Shown: positions 28,208 through 36,154, counted from the stretch's first letter. The stretch: DNA of 64,000 nt from Demequina gelatinilytica (GCF_000971115.1 NZ_BBLV01000014.1:19274-83273); one strand, 5' to 3'. Notes: generated by a model not told the origin, from the letters alone. Numbers and translations: made by a program.

Positions 28208-29170
28208 CTAGCGGTTGGCGGAGGCGATGCGGGCGAGGTCGGCCGCGCCGACGATGCCGGCATCGTTGCCCATCTCTGCGGCGACGATGGGGACGATGGG
28301 GCGGTGGCCGCGCGCGGGCAGGTTCGCCTCGAACGCCTTGCGGGCCGGGTGCAGCAGCAGGTCGCCGGCGGCGACCACGCCACCGCCGATCACGAACAGC
28401 TCGGGGTCGAGCGCGGCGGCGAGGGACGCGGAGCCCTCGCCGATCCAGCGGCCGAGCTCGGCGAGGAGCTCGAGCCCCAGCTCGTCGCCGTCCATGGCGA
28501 TCTGGGTCACCTGCGGGCCGGTGATCGCAGCCGCATCGCCGTCCGCGAGCTCGAGCAGGCCGGCGGCGCGCACCGGGCGGTCCATCGCGGCGCGGCGCGC
28601 CTCGCGGGTCAGCGCGGAGCCGGAGGCGTACTGCTCCCAGCAGCCGTGGAGGCCGCAGCCGCACGGATGACCGTTCGGGACCACGCGCAGGTGACCGAGC
28701 TCCGCCGCGAAGCCGTACGCGCCACGCACCAGCTTGCCGTCGACCACCAGCGCGGCACCCAGGCCCGTGCCGATGGTGAGCAGCACCATGTGCTTCGCGT
28801 CCCGTGCCGCACCGAAGGCGAACTCGGCCCATCCGGCCGCGTTCGCATCGTTCTCGACGACCACGGCGACATCGTCACGGCCGATGAGCGCGCCCACGTT
28901 CGCGGCGAGGGGGTAGTCGCGCCACGCGATGTTCGGCGCGAACAGCACGTTCTCCTGGTCCGAGGAGACGAATCCTGCCGCGGCGAGGCCCACCGCGTGG
29001 AACTCGTGGTCGACCGCGAGCTCGGCCACCGCATCGGCGATGGCCGCGTCGATCCCGGCCGGATCCTGCGGCTTGGTCTTGCGCTTGGTCTTGGCAATGA
29101 TGGCGCCGTCCTCGTCGACCACACCGACCGCGATCTTGGTGCCGCCGATGTCTACGCCGATTGCATGCAT
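28208..29170 (-). CDS. glk: ROK family glucokinase
   Basis: A 320-residue ROK sugar kinase. The ATP motif VDIGGTKIAVGVVDEDG opens the protein. The central VVENDANAAGWAEF contains the catalytic Asp. The zinc motif is HPCGCGLHGCWEQYASG, with the ROK pattern CGCGxxGCxE, and IGTGLGAALVVDGKLVRG also matches the family. It phosphorylates glucose with ATP (or polyphosphate in some relatives). It lies divergently from fadD and precedes plsC. Confidence 0.92.
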   Translation of the reverse strand: MHAIGVDIGGTKIAVGVVDEDGAIIAKTKRKTKPQDPAGIDAAIADAVAELAVDHEFHAVGLAAAGFVSSDQENVLFAPNIAWRDYPLAANVGALIGRDDVAVVVENDANAAGWAEFAFGAARDAKHMVLLTIGTGLGAALVVDGKLVRGAYGFAAELGHLRVVPNGHPCGCGLHGCWEQYASGSALTREARRAAMDRPVRAAGLLELADGDAAAITGPQVTQIAMDGDELGLELLAELGRWIGEGSASLAAALDPELFVIGGGVVAAGDLLLHPARKAFEANLPARGHRPIVPIVAAEMGNDAGIVGAADLARIASANR

Positions 29171-29256
29171 TCTCTATGGCCTTCCGCTACCTCGCTGGGA
29201 CTCAGTCAAGGCTATCGTCTGACGCGTCCCCCCTACTGCCATGGGAGTCCTAAAGC

Positions 29257-31050
29257 ATGAGCCAGCCCGCGCACACCGACGACGCCGAGAACATCGTCGC
29301 CCTCATCTCGCAGGCGTGGCGCACCCACGCCGACAGGGTGGTGATGCGTCACACCGATGCCGACGACGAGTGGATCGACGTCACGGGCGCGCAGGCGCAG
29401 GCCTGGGTCACCGAGGTGGCGAAGGGGCTCATCGCGCGCGGGATCCAGCCGGGCCAGAGCGTCGGGATCATGGCCCGTACCCGCATCGAGTGGTCCATCC
29501 TCGACGTCGCCATCTGGACGGTGGGGGCCCTCCCCGTCCCCATCTACGACACATCGTCGGCCTCCCAGATCGACTGGATCACGTCCGACGCCGACATCGC
29601 GGTGCTGTTCGTCGAGACAGAGGCGCACGCGGCGCTCGCGCACCAGGTCGCGAGCGACCCCGAGAGCCCGCTGCGCGACATCCTTGTGATCGACCATGGC
29701 TGCGTCGAGGACCTGCGGGCCGGTGGCGCCGGGATCCCGGACACGCTCGTCGCGGAGCGGGCCGCCCTCGCGACGCTCGACACCCCCGCGACCATCGTCT
29801 ACACGTCGGGCACCACCGGCCGCCCCAAGGGCGCTGTGCTGACCCACCGGAACTTCGTGGTCCACACGCGCGGCATCCAGCAGGCGCTCCCCGATGTCCT
29901 CCTGCGCGAGGAGTCGAGCTCCGTCCTGTTCCTCACGCTCGCCCACTCGCTCGCGCGGCTGGTCGAGGTGGTGCTGCTCGCGTGCGGCACCACCATCGGC
30001 TTCTGCCCCGACTCGCGCAAGCTCGTGCCCTACATCGCGACGTTCCAGCCCACGCTGCTGCTCGCGGTGCCGCGCGTGTTCGAGAAGGTCTACAACGCGG
30101 CCGAGCAGAAGGCCGCGGCCGGCGGCAAGGTGCGGATCTTCCGGTGGGCCGCGAAGCAGTCGATCGACTACTCGCGCGCGCTCGACACGGACCCGGGCCC
30201 GTCGCTCGCCCTCAAGGCGCGCCACGCGGTGGCGGACCGCCTGGTGCTCGCGAAGATCCGCGAGGTGCTGGGCGGCAAGGCCGTCCACGCGATCTCGGGC
30301 TCGGCACCGCTCGGCGAGCGCCTGGGCCACTTCTACAACGGGCTCGGGCTCCAGGTCATGGAGGGCTACGGTCTCACCGAGGTGACCGCGGCGGCCCACG
30401 TGAACCGCACCACCCGGTCGAAGATCGGCACCGTCGGACCCGCCCTGCCCGGCTTCGAGACCGTCATCGCCGAGGACGGCGAGGTGCTCATGCGCGGCGA
30501 CATGCTGTTCCAGGGCTACCACCGGAACCCCGAGGCGACGGCCGAGGCGATGCGCGACGGGTGGTTCCACACGGGCGACATCGGGCAGCTCGACGCCGAG
30601 GGCTTCCTCACCATCACGGGCCGCAAGAAGGAGATCATCGTGACCGCCGCGGGCAAGAACGTCGCGCCCGCCGTGCTCGAGGACCGCGTGCGCGGGTACG
30701 CGCTCGTCAGCCAGTGCGTGGTGGTGGGCGAGGCGAAGCCGTTCATCGCGGCGCTCCTCACGCTCGACGAGGAGGCCCTTCCGGGCTGGCTCACCAGCCA
30801 CGGGCTGCCCCCGATGCCCGCCGCCGAGGCAGCGCAGCACCCCGTGGTGCGGGAGCACCTCGACAACGCCGTCACCAGGGCGAACGGCGCCGTCTCGCGC
30901 GCCGAGTCGATCCGCCGCTGGGAGATCCTGCCCACCGACTTCACCGTCGAGGCCGGGCACCTGACGCCGTCGCTCAAGGTCAAGCGTGCTCAGGTGCTGC
31001 GCGACTTCGCGGCCGACGTCGAGGCGCTGTACGCGACGTCCGCGCGCTGA
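29257..31050 (+). CDS. Long-chain fatty acid--CoA ligase (FadD15-like)
   Basis: A 597-residue ANL-superfamily enzyme that adenylates and thioesterifies fatty acids. Core motifs: P-loop-like IVYTSGTTGRPKGAVLTH, GYGLTEVTAAAHVN, DGWFHTGDIGQLD and the hinge GRKKEIIVTAAGKNVAP with the catalytic Lys nearby. The length and the motif YGLTE are those of the FadD15/FACL branch. The start ATG 29257 is preceded by GGGAG. Gene order with glk and the plsC-like gene parallels Rv2182c-Rv2187. Confidence 0.92.
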   Translation: MSQPAHTDDAENIVALISQAWRTHADRVVMRHTDADDEWIDVTGAQAQAWVTEVAKGLIARGIQPGQSVGIMARTRIEWSILDVAIWTVGALPVPIYDTSSASQIDWITSDADIAVLFVETEAHAALAHQVASDPESPLRDILVIDHGCVEDLRAGGAGIPDTLVAERAALATLDTPATIVYTSGTTGRPKGAVLTHRNFVVHTRGIQQALPDVLLREESSSVLFLTLAHSLARLVEVVLLACGTTIGFCPDSRKLVPYIATFQPTLLLAVPRVFEKVYNAAEQKAAAGGKVRIFRWAAKQSIDYSRALDTDPGPSLALKARHAVADRLVLAKIREVLGGKAVHAISGSAPLGERLGHFYNGLGLQVMEGYGLTEVTAAAHVNRTTRSKIGTVGPALPGFETVIAEDGEVLMRGDMLFQGYHRNPEATAEAMRDGWFHTGDIGQLDAEGFLTITGRKKEIIVTAAGKNVAPAVLEDRVRGYALVSQCVVVGEAKPFIAALLTLDEEALPGWLTSHGLPPMPAAEAAQHPVVREHLDNAVTRANGAVSRAESIRRWEILPTDFTVEAGHLTPSLKVKRAQVLRDFAADVEALYATSAR

Positions 31051-31072
31051 CGGGCGCCGGCGGGGGCACGAG

Positions 31073-31101
31073 GTGCCGTATGCCCCCAGGGGTAGTGGCA
31101 C
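31073..31101 (+). promoter_or_regulatory. Interrupted palindrome GTGCC-N19-GGCAC, copy 1
   Basis: GTGCC (31073-31077) and GGCAC (31097-31101) flank 19 bases that include TATGCCCCC. The sequence is followed by CACAAGTCGGG. The ATG of the small repeat protein is 70 bases downstream. The same element, with the same N19 spacing, the shared TATGCCCCC and the tail CACAAxTCGGG, lies 73 bases before the FAD oxidoreductase gene. This indicates a shared operator or promoter. Confidence 0.7.
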
Positions 31102-31128
31102 CACAAGTCGGGGCTGTCATGGGCGGGG

Positions 31129-31166
31129 TCCTCCGGTGAGCCTGGAGGCACCACCGACCCGGAGGA
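31129..31166 (+). promoter_or_regulatory. Leader hairpin covering the ribosome-binding site of the small repeat gene
   Basis: TCCTCCGG (31129-31136) is the exact reverse complement of CCGGAGGA (31159-31166), and the second arm contains the GGAGGA that acts as ribosome-binding site for ATG 31171. In RNA the site would be paired, so translation could be gated. This is a sequence-level observation; no ligand is known. Confidence 0.5.
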
Positions 31167-31170
31167 TCAC

Positions 31171-31464
31171 ATGCCCTACGTCATCTCCACCACGTCAGCA
31201 CCCGACACCGCCGTCGCATCCGTCACGCGTGAGCTGCCGGTAGCCCGCTCGCGCCGCGTGCCTGCGCCGATCGGCGCGCGCTTCCGCCGCGGAGGCGAAC
31301 CCACCACGCACGTGAGGCTCTACCGGCGAGCGCTCCGGCCCCGGCACCCCATCGGCGCACGGTTCCCGCGACGCGACGCGGCTGCGCGCGCCGAGCTCGA
31401 GCTCGTGCTGGTGCCGATCGCCTCGCCCAGGCCCCGACCCGTGGGGGCGCGCTTCGCGCGCTGA
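31171..31464 (+). CDS. Small arginine-rich protein with three P-(I/V)-G-A-R-F repeats
   Basis: A 97-residue protein that I do not recognise. It has about 20 Arg and no Lys. The hexapeptide PIGARF occurs at 33-38 and 60-65 and PVGARF at 90-95, each followed by R-R, P-R-R or A-R; the last repeat ends two residues before the stop. An N-terminal segment (MPYVISTTSAPDTAVASV) precedes the repeats. Codon third positions are strongly G/C in this frame, supporting real coding. It has a GGAGGA ribosome-binding site and shares its upstream element with the FAD oxidoreductase that follows. Candidates are a peptide precursor, a small nucleic-acid- or membrane-binding protein, or a small regulatory protein. 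Confidence 0.7.
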   Translation: MPYVISTTSAPDTAVASVTRELPVARSRRVPAPIGARFRRGGEPTTHVRLYRRALRPRHPIGARFPRRDAAARAELELVLVPIASPRPRPVGARFAR

Positions 31465-31504
31465 CACCCGCACGCCGACACCGCGCGGACGCCCGTCCGA
31501 CCCC

Positions 31505-31540
31505 ACGATGCCCGCCTTCCATACGGAACGCGGGCATCGT
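31505..31540 (+). terminator. Hairpin after the small repeat gene
   Basis: ACGATGCCCGC (31505-31515) pairs with GCGGGCATCGT (31530-31540), with CTTCC/GGAAC partly extending the stem. It lies 41 bases after the stop of the small gene and before the second copy of the shared upstream element, so the two genes probably have separate transcripts. Confidence 0.7.
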
Positions 31541-31558
31541 CGCGTGCGACGGCATGGC

Positions 31559-31587
31559 GTGCCCTATGCCCCCCGCGCTGGTGGCAC
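31559..31587 (+). promoter_or_regulatory. Interrupted palindrome GTGCC-N19-GGCAC, copy 2
   Basis: GTGCC (31559-31563) and GGCAC (31583-31587) enclose 19 bases beginning CTATGCCCCC and are followed by CACAACTCGGG. The FAD oxidoreductase ATG is 73 bases downstream. It matches copy 1 at 31073 in arms, spacing, core and tail, while the rest of the leaders differ. Confidence 0.7.
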
Positions 31588-31596
31588 CACAACTCG

Positions 31597-31646
31597 GGTC
31601 TGGCAGGACATTCCGGACAGCGCGAGCATGATCCGGAATCCAGACC
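31597..31646 (+). promoter_or_regulatory. Leader stem-loop before the FAD oxidoreductase
   Basis: GGTCTGG (31597-31603) pairs with CCAGACC (31640-31646), and inside it ATTCCGGA (31610-31617) pairs with TCCGGAAT (31632-31639) around a 14-base loop. The ribosome-binding site GGAGG (31647-31651) follows the stem at once, so folding could affect translation from ATG 31660. Confidence 0.5.
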
Positions 31647-31659
31647 GGAGGTTCTCACC

Positions 31660-33117
31660 ATGTCCCTGTCCACCGATGCGCCGTCGCTCGCCGCCCCCGA
31701 GCGCACCACCGTCTCCAATCCCCGTCGCACCACCCTGTCGAGCCGCCTCGTCGGCACCGCGCTCGAGGCCGCGCTCGACGAGCTCGCCGGGCGTCTCGAC
31801 GGCGGCATCGTCCGCCGCTCCGATCCCGATTGGGACGCGGCGCGCGCCGCGTGGCAGCTCGGCGCCGACCAGCGCCCCGTCGCGGTGGTGCTCGCCGCGA
31901 GCGAGGCCGACGTCGCTCGCTCGCTGCGGCTCGCGACCCGCATGGGGGTGCGCGTGGCACCGCAGTCGTCGGGCCACGGCGCGGTCGCGCTCGGCCCGCT
32001 CGACGGCGCCATCCTGCTGCGCACGAGCGCGCTCTCGCGGGTCGCCGTCGATCCCGTCGCCCGTACCGCGACCGTCGGCGCGGGCGCCACCTGGGGGGAC
32101 GTGTCCGACGCCGCCTCCCCGTACGGCCTTGCCGGGCTCGCCGGCTCGTCGCGCACCGTCGGCGTGGTCGGCTACTGCCTCGGCGGCGGCCTCGGCTGGC
32201 TGGGGCGCCTGCATGGCCTGGGCGCGGGGTCGATCCTGGCGGCGCGCGTCGCCCTTCCCGGCGGCGCCGTGGTGATCGCCTCGCCGTCGGAGCACGCCGA
32301 CCTCTGGTGGGCGCTTCGCGGAGGCGGCGGCGCCGGGGTGGTCACGGAGCTGACGCTGCGCCTGGTCGAGGTCCCCGAGCTGGTCGCCGGCAGCCTCTGG
32401 TGGCCGCGCGAGCGTGCCGCGGAGGTGCTCAAGGCCTGGGCCCGCCTCATCCCCGTCCTTCCCCGCGAGATCACCACGGTCGCGCGCGTGCTGACCTTCC
32501 CCGACATCGATCCCCTCCCGCCGCACCTGCGTGGCGCGCGGATGGTGCTCGTCCAGGCCGCGGTGGCAGGCCCGGTCGCGCTCGCCGACCGGCTGCTTGC
32601 GCCGCTGCGCGCGCTCGAGCCCGTGATGGACGACGTCGCCCCGGTCTCCCCTGACGCGCTCGGCCACCTGGCCATGGACCCCCCGGACCCCTCGGAGGGC
32701 GCCGCGGAAGGCGTCGTGCTCGCCTCGTTCGGCGAGGCAGCGGTCGACGCGTGGCTCGAGGCGCTCGAGGCCCCGGCCTGCGCGGGCGTCGTCGCGGCGG
32801 ACCTACGCCAGCTGGGCGGGGCGCTGTCGCCCGAGTCCGGGCACGATGCCGCCCTCACCGGGCTCGCGGGCGCCGTCGCGGCGGTCGCCGTCGCACCCGC
32901 GACCCCCGTGGCGGACCTCGCCGCGGCTACCCGCGCCGTCGAGACCGCGCTCGCCGCTCTCGAGCCCTGGGCGAGCGCTCACCAGTACGCCAACTTCGTG
33001 GAGCACCCCGTCGAGGAGGGCGTCCTGGTCGGCGCCGCGCACGACAGGCTCGACACGATCCGCCTGTCCTACGATCCGGATGGCACGATGCTGCGCCGCC
33101 ACGGCGCGGCGCACTGA
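31660..33117 (+). CDS. FAD-dependent oxidoreductase with PCMH and BBE domains
   Basis: A 485-residue flavoprotein. The PCMH-type FAD-binding domain (about 65-240) contains VAPQSSGHGAVALGPLDGA; His106 aligns with the histidine that carries 8-alpha-linked FAD in this family. GVVGYCLGGGLGWLGRLHGL follows near 168-187. The position of the second (cysteinyl) flavin link of bicovalent enzymes is Ser here, so a single covalent link is expected. The C-terminal BBE segment starts HQYANFVEHPVEEGVL and ends SYDPDGTMLRRHG. There is no signal peptide. Substrates of this group range from sugars to alkaloids and peptides; none can be assigned. It shares an upstream element with the small repeat-protein gene. 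Confidence 0.88.
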   Translation: MSLSTDAPSLAAPERTTVSNPRRTTLSSRLVGTALEAALDELAGRLDGGIVRRSDPDWDAARAAWQLGADQRPVAVVLAASEADVARSLRLATRMGVRVAPQSSGHGAVALGPLDGAILLRTSALSRVAVDPVARTATVGAGATWGDVSDAASPYGLAGLAGSSRTVGVVGYCLGGGLGWLGRLHGLGAGSILAARVALPGGAVVIASPSEHADLWWALRGGGGAGVVTELTLRLVEVPELVAGSLWWPRERAAEVLKAWARLIPVLPREITTVARVLTFPDIDPLPPHLRGARMVLVQAAVAGPVALADRLLAPLRALEPVMDDVAPVSPDALGHLAMDPPDPSEGAAEGVVLASFGEAAVDAWLEALEAPACAGVVAADLRQLGGALSPESGHDAALTGLAGAVAAVAVAPATPVADLAAATRAVETALAALEPWASAHQYANFVEHPVEEGVLVGAAHDRLDTIRLSYDPDGTMLRRHGAAH

Positions 33118-33137
33118 CGGCACGCGCAGCGTCGGTC

Positions 33138-33175
33138 GACGCGCCGCGCCGAGCACCACGGCTCGCGCGGCGCGT
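33138..33175 (+). terminator. Hairpin after the FAD oxidoreductase
   Basis: GACGCGCCGCG and CGCGGCGCGTC form the outer stem, with CGAGC/GCTCG inside. It lies 20 bases after the stop and closes the accessory two-gene island. Confidence 0.75.
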
Positions 33176-33203
33176 CTGTGCGCGACGTCGGCGCACAGGA
33201 CGG

Positions 33204-33410
33204 TCAGGAGGCTCGCGGGGGCCTCACGAGGCGCAGCGGCGGCACGAGACCGCCTGCGGCGAGCGCGTCGAGCGCATGCGCCTGCTCCTCATCGAGCTCG
33301 ACCGTCGAGCGGTCCGATGGCCGCACCTCGATGGTGAGGAAGGAGACGACGCAGTCGCCGCAGCTCCTGCCCCTCATCTCGCATGAGTCGCAGTCGATCA
33401 GCATGGCCAT
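33204..33410 (-). CDS. Small CxxC protein
   Basis: A 68-residue protein beginning MAMLIDCDSCEMRGRSCGDC. Two CxxC pairs (CDSC and CGDC) separated by a short basic loop suggest a zinc knuckle. The rest reads VVSFLTIEVRPSDRSTVELDE and a Leu/Pro-rich tail. AAGGGAAGGG upstream of ATG 33410 is a good ribosome-binding site, which is why I prefer this start to the longer frame to 33485. Small proteins of this type occur beside the DnaQ/UvrC-like gene in Micrococcales, but the function is unknown. Confidence 0.75.
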   Translation of the reverse strand: MAMLIDCDSCEMRGRSCGDCVVSFLTIEVRPSDRSTVELDEEQAHALDALAAGGLVPPLRLVRPPRAS

Positions 33411-33583
33411 GCCCTTCCCTTCCTCCGGTGCTGCGCCGGTGCGCGCCGCGTCCTCTCGGCACGCCGTGCATGGGGCACGGATCACGGTCGATCACCATGC
33501 GTCCCACGCTAGGGAGGGGGTCCGACATCGCAACGTCATGGCTGGTGCGACGGCCCGTGGACGGCGCTGTCGGTGGGTGGCCG

Positions 33584-33589
33584 TACCGT
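33584..33589 (+). promoter_or_regulatory. -10 hexamer TACCGT for the leaderless exonuclease gene
   Basis: TACCGT is followed by six bases and then GTG 33596; no ribosome-binding site is present. This decides the start against longer in-frame options. Confidence 0.5.
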
Positions 33590-33595
33590 CGTCGT

Positions 33596-35323
33596 GTGAC
33601 CTCCCCCGCCGAGACCGTCGAGCAGCTGCTCCATCAGCAGCGCTCGCTCGAGGACGTCGGCGAGCCTCTGCATCGCACCACGTTCGTGGTGGTCGACCTC
33701 GAGACCACCGGCACCTCGCCCGACAAGGCCGGCATCACGGAGATCGGCGCGGTCAAGACGCGCGGGGGCGAGGTGGTCGGCGAGTTCCAGACGCTCGTGG
33801 ACCCGGGCTCCCCCATCCCGCCGTTCATCGTCGCGCTCACCGGCATCACCGACGCGATGGTCGTCGCCGCGCCCCGCATCGAGCAGGTCCTGCCCTCCTT
33901 CCTCGAGTTCCTGGGTGATGCGGTCCTGGTCGCCCACAACGCGCCCTTCGACACGGGCTTCCTGCGTGCCGCGTGCCGCGCCCACGGCTACCGGTGGCCG
34001 GGCAACCAGGTGGTGGACACCGTCACGCTCGCACGGCGCGCCACCACCAAGGAGGAGGCGCCCAACAAGAAGCTGTCGACCCTCGCGCGGGTCTTCGGCA
34101 CCGTGGTCGAGCCGAACCACCGCGCCCTCGAGGACGCGCGCGCGACGTCGGAGATCCTGCATCGGATGCTGGAGCGCGTCGCGGCGTTCGGCATCACGCA
34201 CCGCGAGGACCTGGAGTCGCTGCGGAACCCCATGCCCGAGCGCATCCGCAAGAAGGCCACCATGGCCGACCGCGTGCCCGCGAAGCCCGGCGTCTACGTC
34301 TTCCGCGGCCCCCGCGGCGAGCGTCTGTACGTGGGCACGTCGAAGAACCTCCGCTCGCGCGTGAAGTCCTACTTCACCACCGGCGAGCAGCGTCGGTCGG
34401 TACGGGACATGCTCGAGCTCGCCGTCGATGTCGACACGCTGGTGTGCGCCACGGAGCTCGAGGCCAACGTGCGCGAGGTACGCCTGATCTCCGAGCACCG
34501 CCCGCGCTACAACCGCCGTTCCGCCCGGCCGGAACGCACGCCCTGGGTCCGCATCACCGAGGAGCGCTATCCGCGGCTCGCGGTGTCGCGCGCCGTCGCC
34601 GGACCCGAGGGCTCGCTGGGACCGATGCGTTCGGGCGCGGACGCGAGGCTCGCGATCGAGGCGGTCCAATCGGCGCTCGGGGTGCGCACGTGCACCACCC
34701 GCCTGCCCATCACCCCGCGCGCGAACGCCCGCGCATGCCTGCTCAAGGACCTGGGCGCATGCGCCGCACCGTGCGTGCGCGGCGAAGGGTCGGGCTACGA
34801 CGAGACCACGGCCGCGATGCGCGACGCTCTCGGCACCGATCCATCACCCGTCGTGAGCGCCCTCGAGCAGCAGATCGCCGAACGCGCCGAGTCGCTCGAC
34901 TACGAGCGTGCCGCCGAGCTCCGGGACGGGGTGAGCGCCGTGGTCGACGGCGCGATGCGGGCGCAGCGGCTCGCCGCGCTCGCGCGGTGCTCGATCGTCG
35001 CGGTGCGACCGGTGGACGGTTCATGGGACGTCGCGGCCTTCCGCCGCGGCGCGCTCGCAGGCACGGAACGCGTGACAGAGGGCGTGTGGGACGCGGCCGA
35101 TCGCCTTCGCACGCTCACCGACGACCTCGACGTCGCCCAGGAGGTCCTGGTCGAGGAGCGCGAGCTGGTCGCCCGATGGATCGAGGCGCCGGGCACGCGG
35201 CTGCTCTACGTCGACGGCGAGTGGTCCAACCCCGTCAACGGCGCCGGGCGCCATGCCCGCTGGGTCGAGGCCCGCCGCGCGGACCGCGACGCCCGCCCGC
35301 TCGCCAAGCGTGCGGAGGGGTGA
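33596..35323 (+). CDS. DEDDh exonuclease fused to GIY-YIG endonuclease and UVR motif
   Basis: A 575-residue fusion. Residues about 25-190 form a DnaQ-like 3'-5' exonuclease with VVVDLETTGTSP (Asp, Glu), AHNAPFDTGFL (Asp) and NHRALEDARATSEIL (His, Asp). A UvrC N-terminus-like GIY-YIG domain follows: GVYVFRGPRGERLYVGTSKNLRSRV with the catalytic Tyr and Arg, and the Glu in TELEANVREVRLISEHRPRYN. A UVR-like helix pair (ALEQQIAERAESLDYERAAELRDG) completes it. The arrangement equals Rv2191 and resembles a Cho-type repair nuclease with a built-in exonuclease. A role in excision repair is inference from domains. Confidence 0.92.
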   Translation: MTSPAETVEQLLHQQRSLEDVGEPLHRTTFVVVDLETTGTSPDKAGITEIGAVKTRGGEVVGEFQTLVDPGSPIPPFIVALTGITDAMVVAAPRIEQVLPSFLEFLGDAVLVAHNAPFDTGFLRAACRAHGYRWPGNQVVDTVTLARRATTKEEAPNKKLSTLARVFGTVVEPNHRALEDARATSEILHRMLERVAAFGITHREDLESLRNPMPERIRKKATMADRVPAKPGVYVFRGPRGERLYVGTSKNLRSRVKSYFTTGEQRRSVRDMLELAVDVDTLVCATELEANVREVRLISEHRPRYNRRSARPERTPWVRITEERYPRLAVSRAVAGPEGSLGPMRSGADARLAIEAVQSALGVRTCTTRLPITPRANARACLLKDLGACAAPCVRGEGSGYDETTAAMRDALGTDPSPVVSALEQQIAERAESLDYERAAELRDGVSAVVDGAMRAQRLAALARCSIVAVRPVDGSWDVAAFRRGALAGTERVTEGVWDAADRLRTLTDDLDVAQEVLVEERELVARWIEAPGTRLLYVDGEWSNPVNGAGRHARWVEARRADRDARPLAKRAEG

Positions 35324-35332
35324 GGCGGGCTC

Positions 35333-36154
35333 CTATGCGGCGGCGGCCGCTGGTGCGAGGGTCGCCCCCGCCGTCACGGTGGCGCCGCGCCTGCGGTAGA
35401 CGCTCATGGCCACGACCACCCACACGCCGGTGATGGCCCACCCCGCCCAGATGTCGATCACCCAGTGGTTCGCGGTCAGGATCACCACCGCGCCTGTGAT
35501 GAGCGCGTAGGACACGGCCACGACGCGCAGCCAGACGCGGCGCGTCATGATGCACACGGCCAGCGCGACCCACAGCGACCACCCCGCATGCAACGACGGG
35601 AAGGCCGCAAGCTCGTTCGTGGTGCTCGAGAGCCCGTCGGCACCCTGCGGGCCCCGATCCCAGAAGCCCATCCGCCCGGTCTCCTCGAGCACATCGACGA
35701 AGCCGCGCATGAGCCGCGGCGGAGCGGTAGGAAGCGCGATGAACATCACCAGCGCCGTGAGCGTGGTGCCGGCAAGCGCCACGAACAGCGGCCGGTAGAG
35801 CGGACGATGCCGCGTCCACAGCACCACGAGGACCCCGATGGTCGCGACGAAGTGCCACGTGGCGTACCAGAGCGCGGTGGCGAAGGCGACACCGGGGGTG
35901 CCGGCCGCCCAGCGGTTCCACGACTGCTCGATGTCGATGCCGAGCCAGTGCTCGAAGCGATGGATGTCGGTCGCCGTGGCGGTGGCGACCCCGAAGTCGC
36001 CCTGCGCCGCGAGGCGCGCGAGCGAGTAGATCCCGTAGAGCAGGAGCACGAACACGATCTCCCGCGCCGCGCCGGAACCCAGCCACGACCTCCACGAGGG
36101 CCGCGGACTCACCATGTCGGGCGAAGCGGGGTCCTCGCGTACAGAATCGATCAC
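35333..36154 (-). CDS. PAP2 superfamily membrane phosphatase
   Basis: A 273-residue integral membrane protein of the PAP2/inositolphosphotransferase type. It has six or so hydrophobic segments. The three phosphatase motifs are ALPTAPPRLM (weak first motif), AFPSLHAGWSLW (Ser-x-His) and TANHWVIDIWAG (His and Asp). The substrate is a lipid phosphate or polyprenyl phosphate by family. It converges with the exonuclease gene (9-base gap) and lies upstream of nothing on its own strand, so it is probably monocistronic. Confidence 0.88.
   Translation of the reverse strand: MIDSVREDPASPDMVSPRPSWRSWLGSGAAREIVFVLLLYGIYSLARLAAQGDFGVATATATDIHRFEHWLGIDIEQSWNRWAAGTPGVAFATALWYATWHFVATIGVLVVLWTRHRPLYRPLFVALAGTTLTALVMFIALPTAPPRLMRGFVDVLEETGRMGFWDRGPQGADGLSSTTNELAAFPSLHAGWSLWVALAVCIMTRRVWLRVVAVSYALITGAVVILTANHWVIDIWAGWAITGVWVVVAMSVYRRRGATVTAGATLAPAAAAA

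Noticed and set aside
29171..29256. A TTGACT -35 for glk in the glk/fadD gap
   Set aside because: No -10 at a proper distance was found on that strand.
31195..31506. A 103-codon minus-strand frame opposite the repeat mini-protein
   Set aside because: The plus frame has a ribosome-binding site, G/C-rich third positions and a protein-level repeat; the minus frame has none of these.
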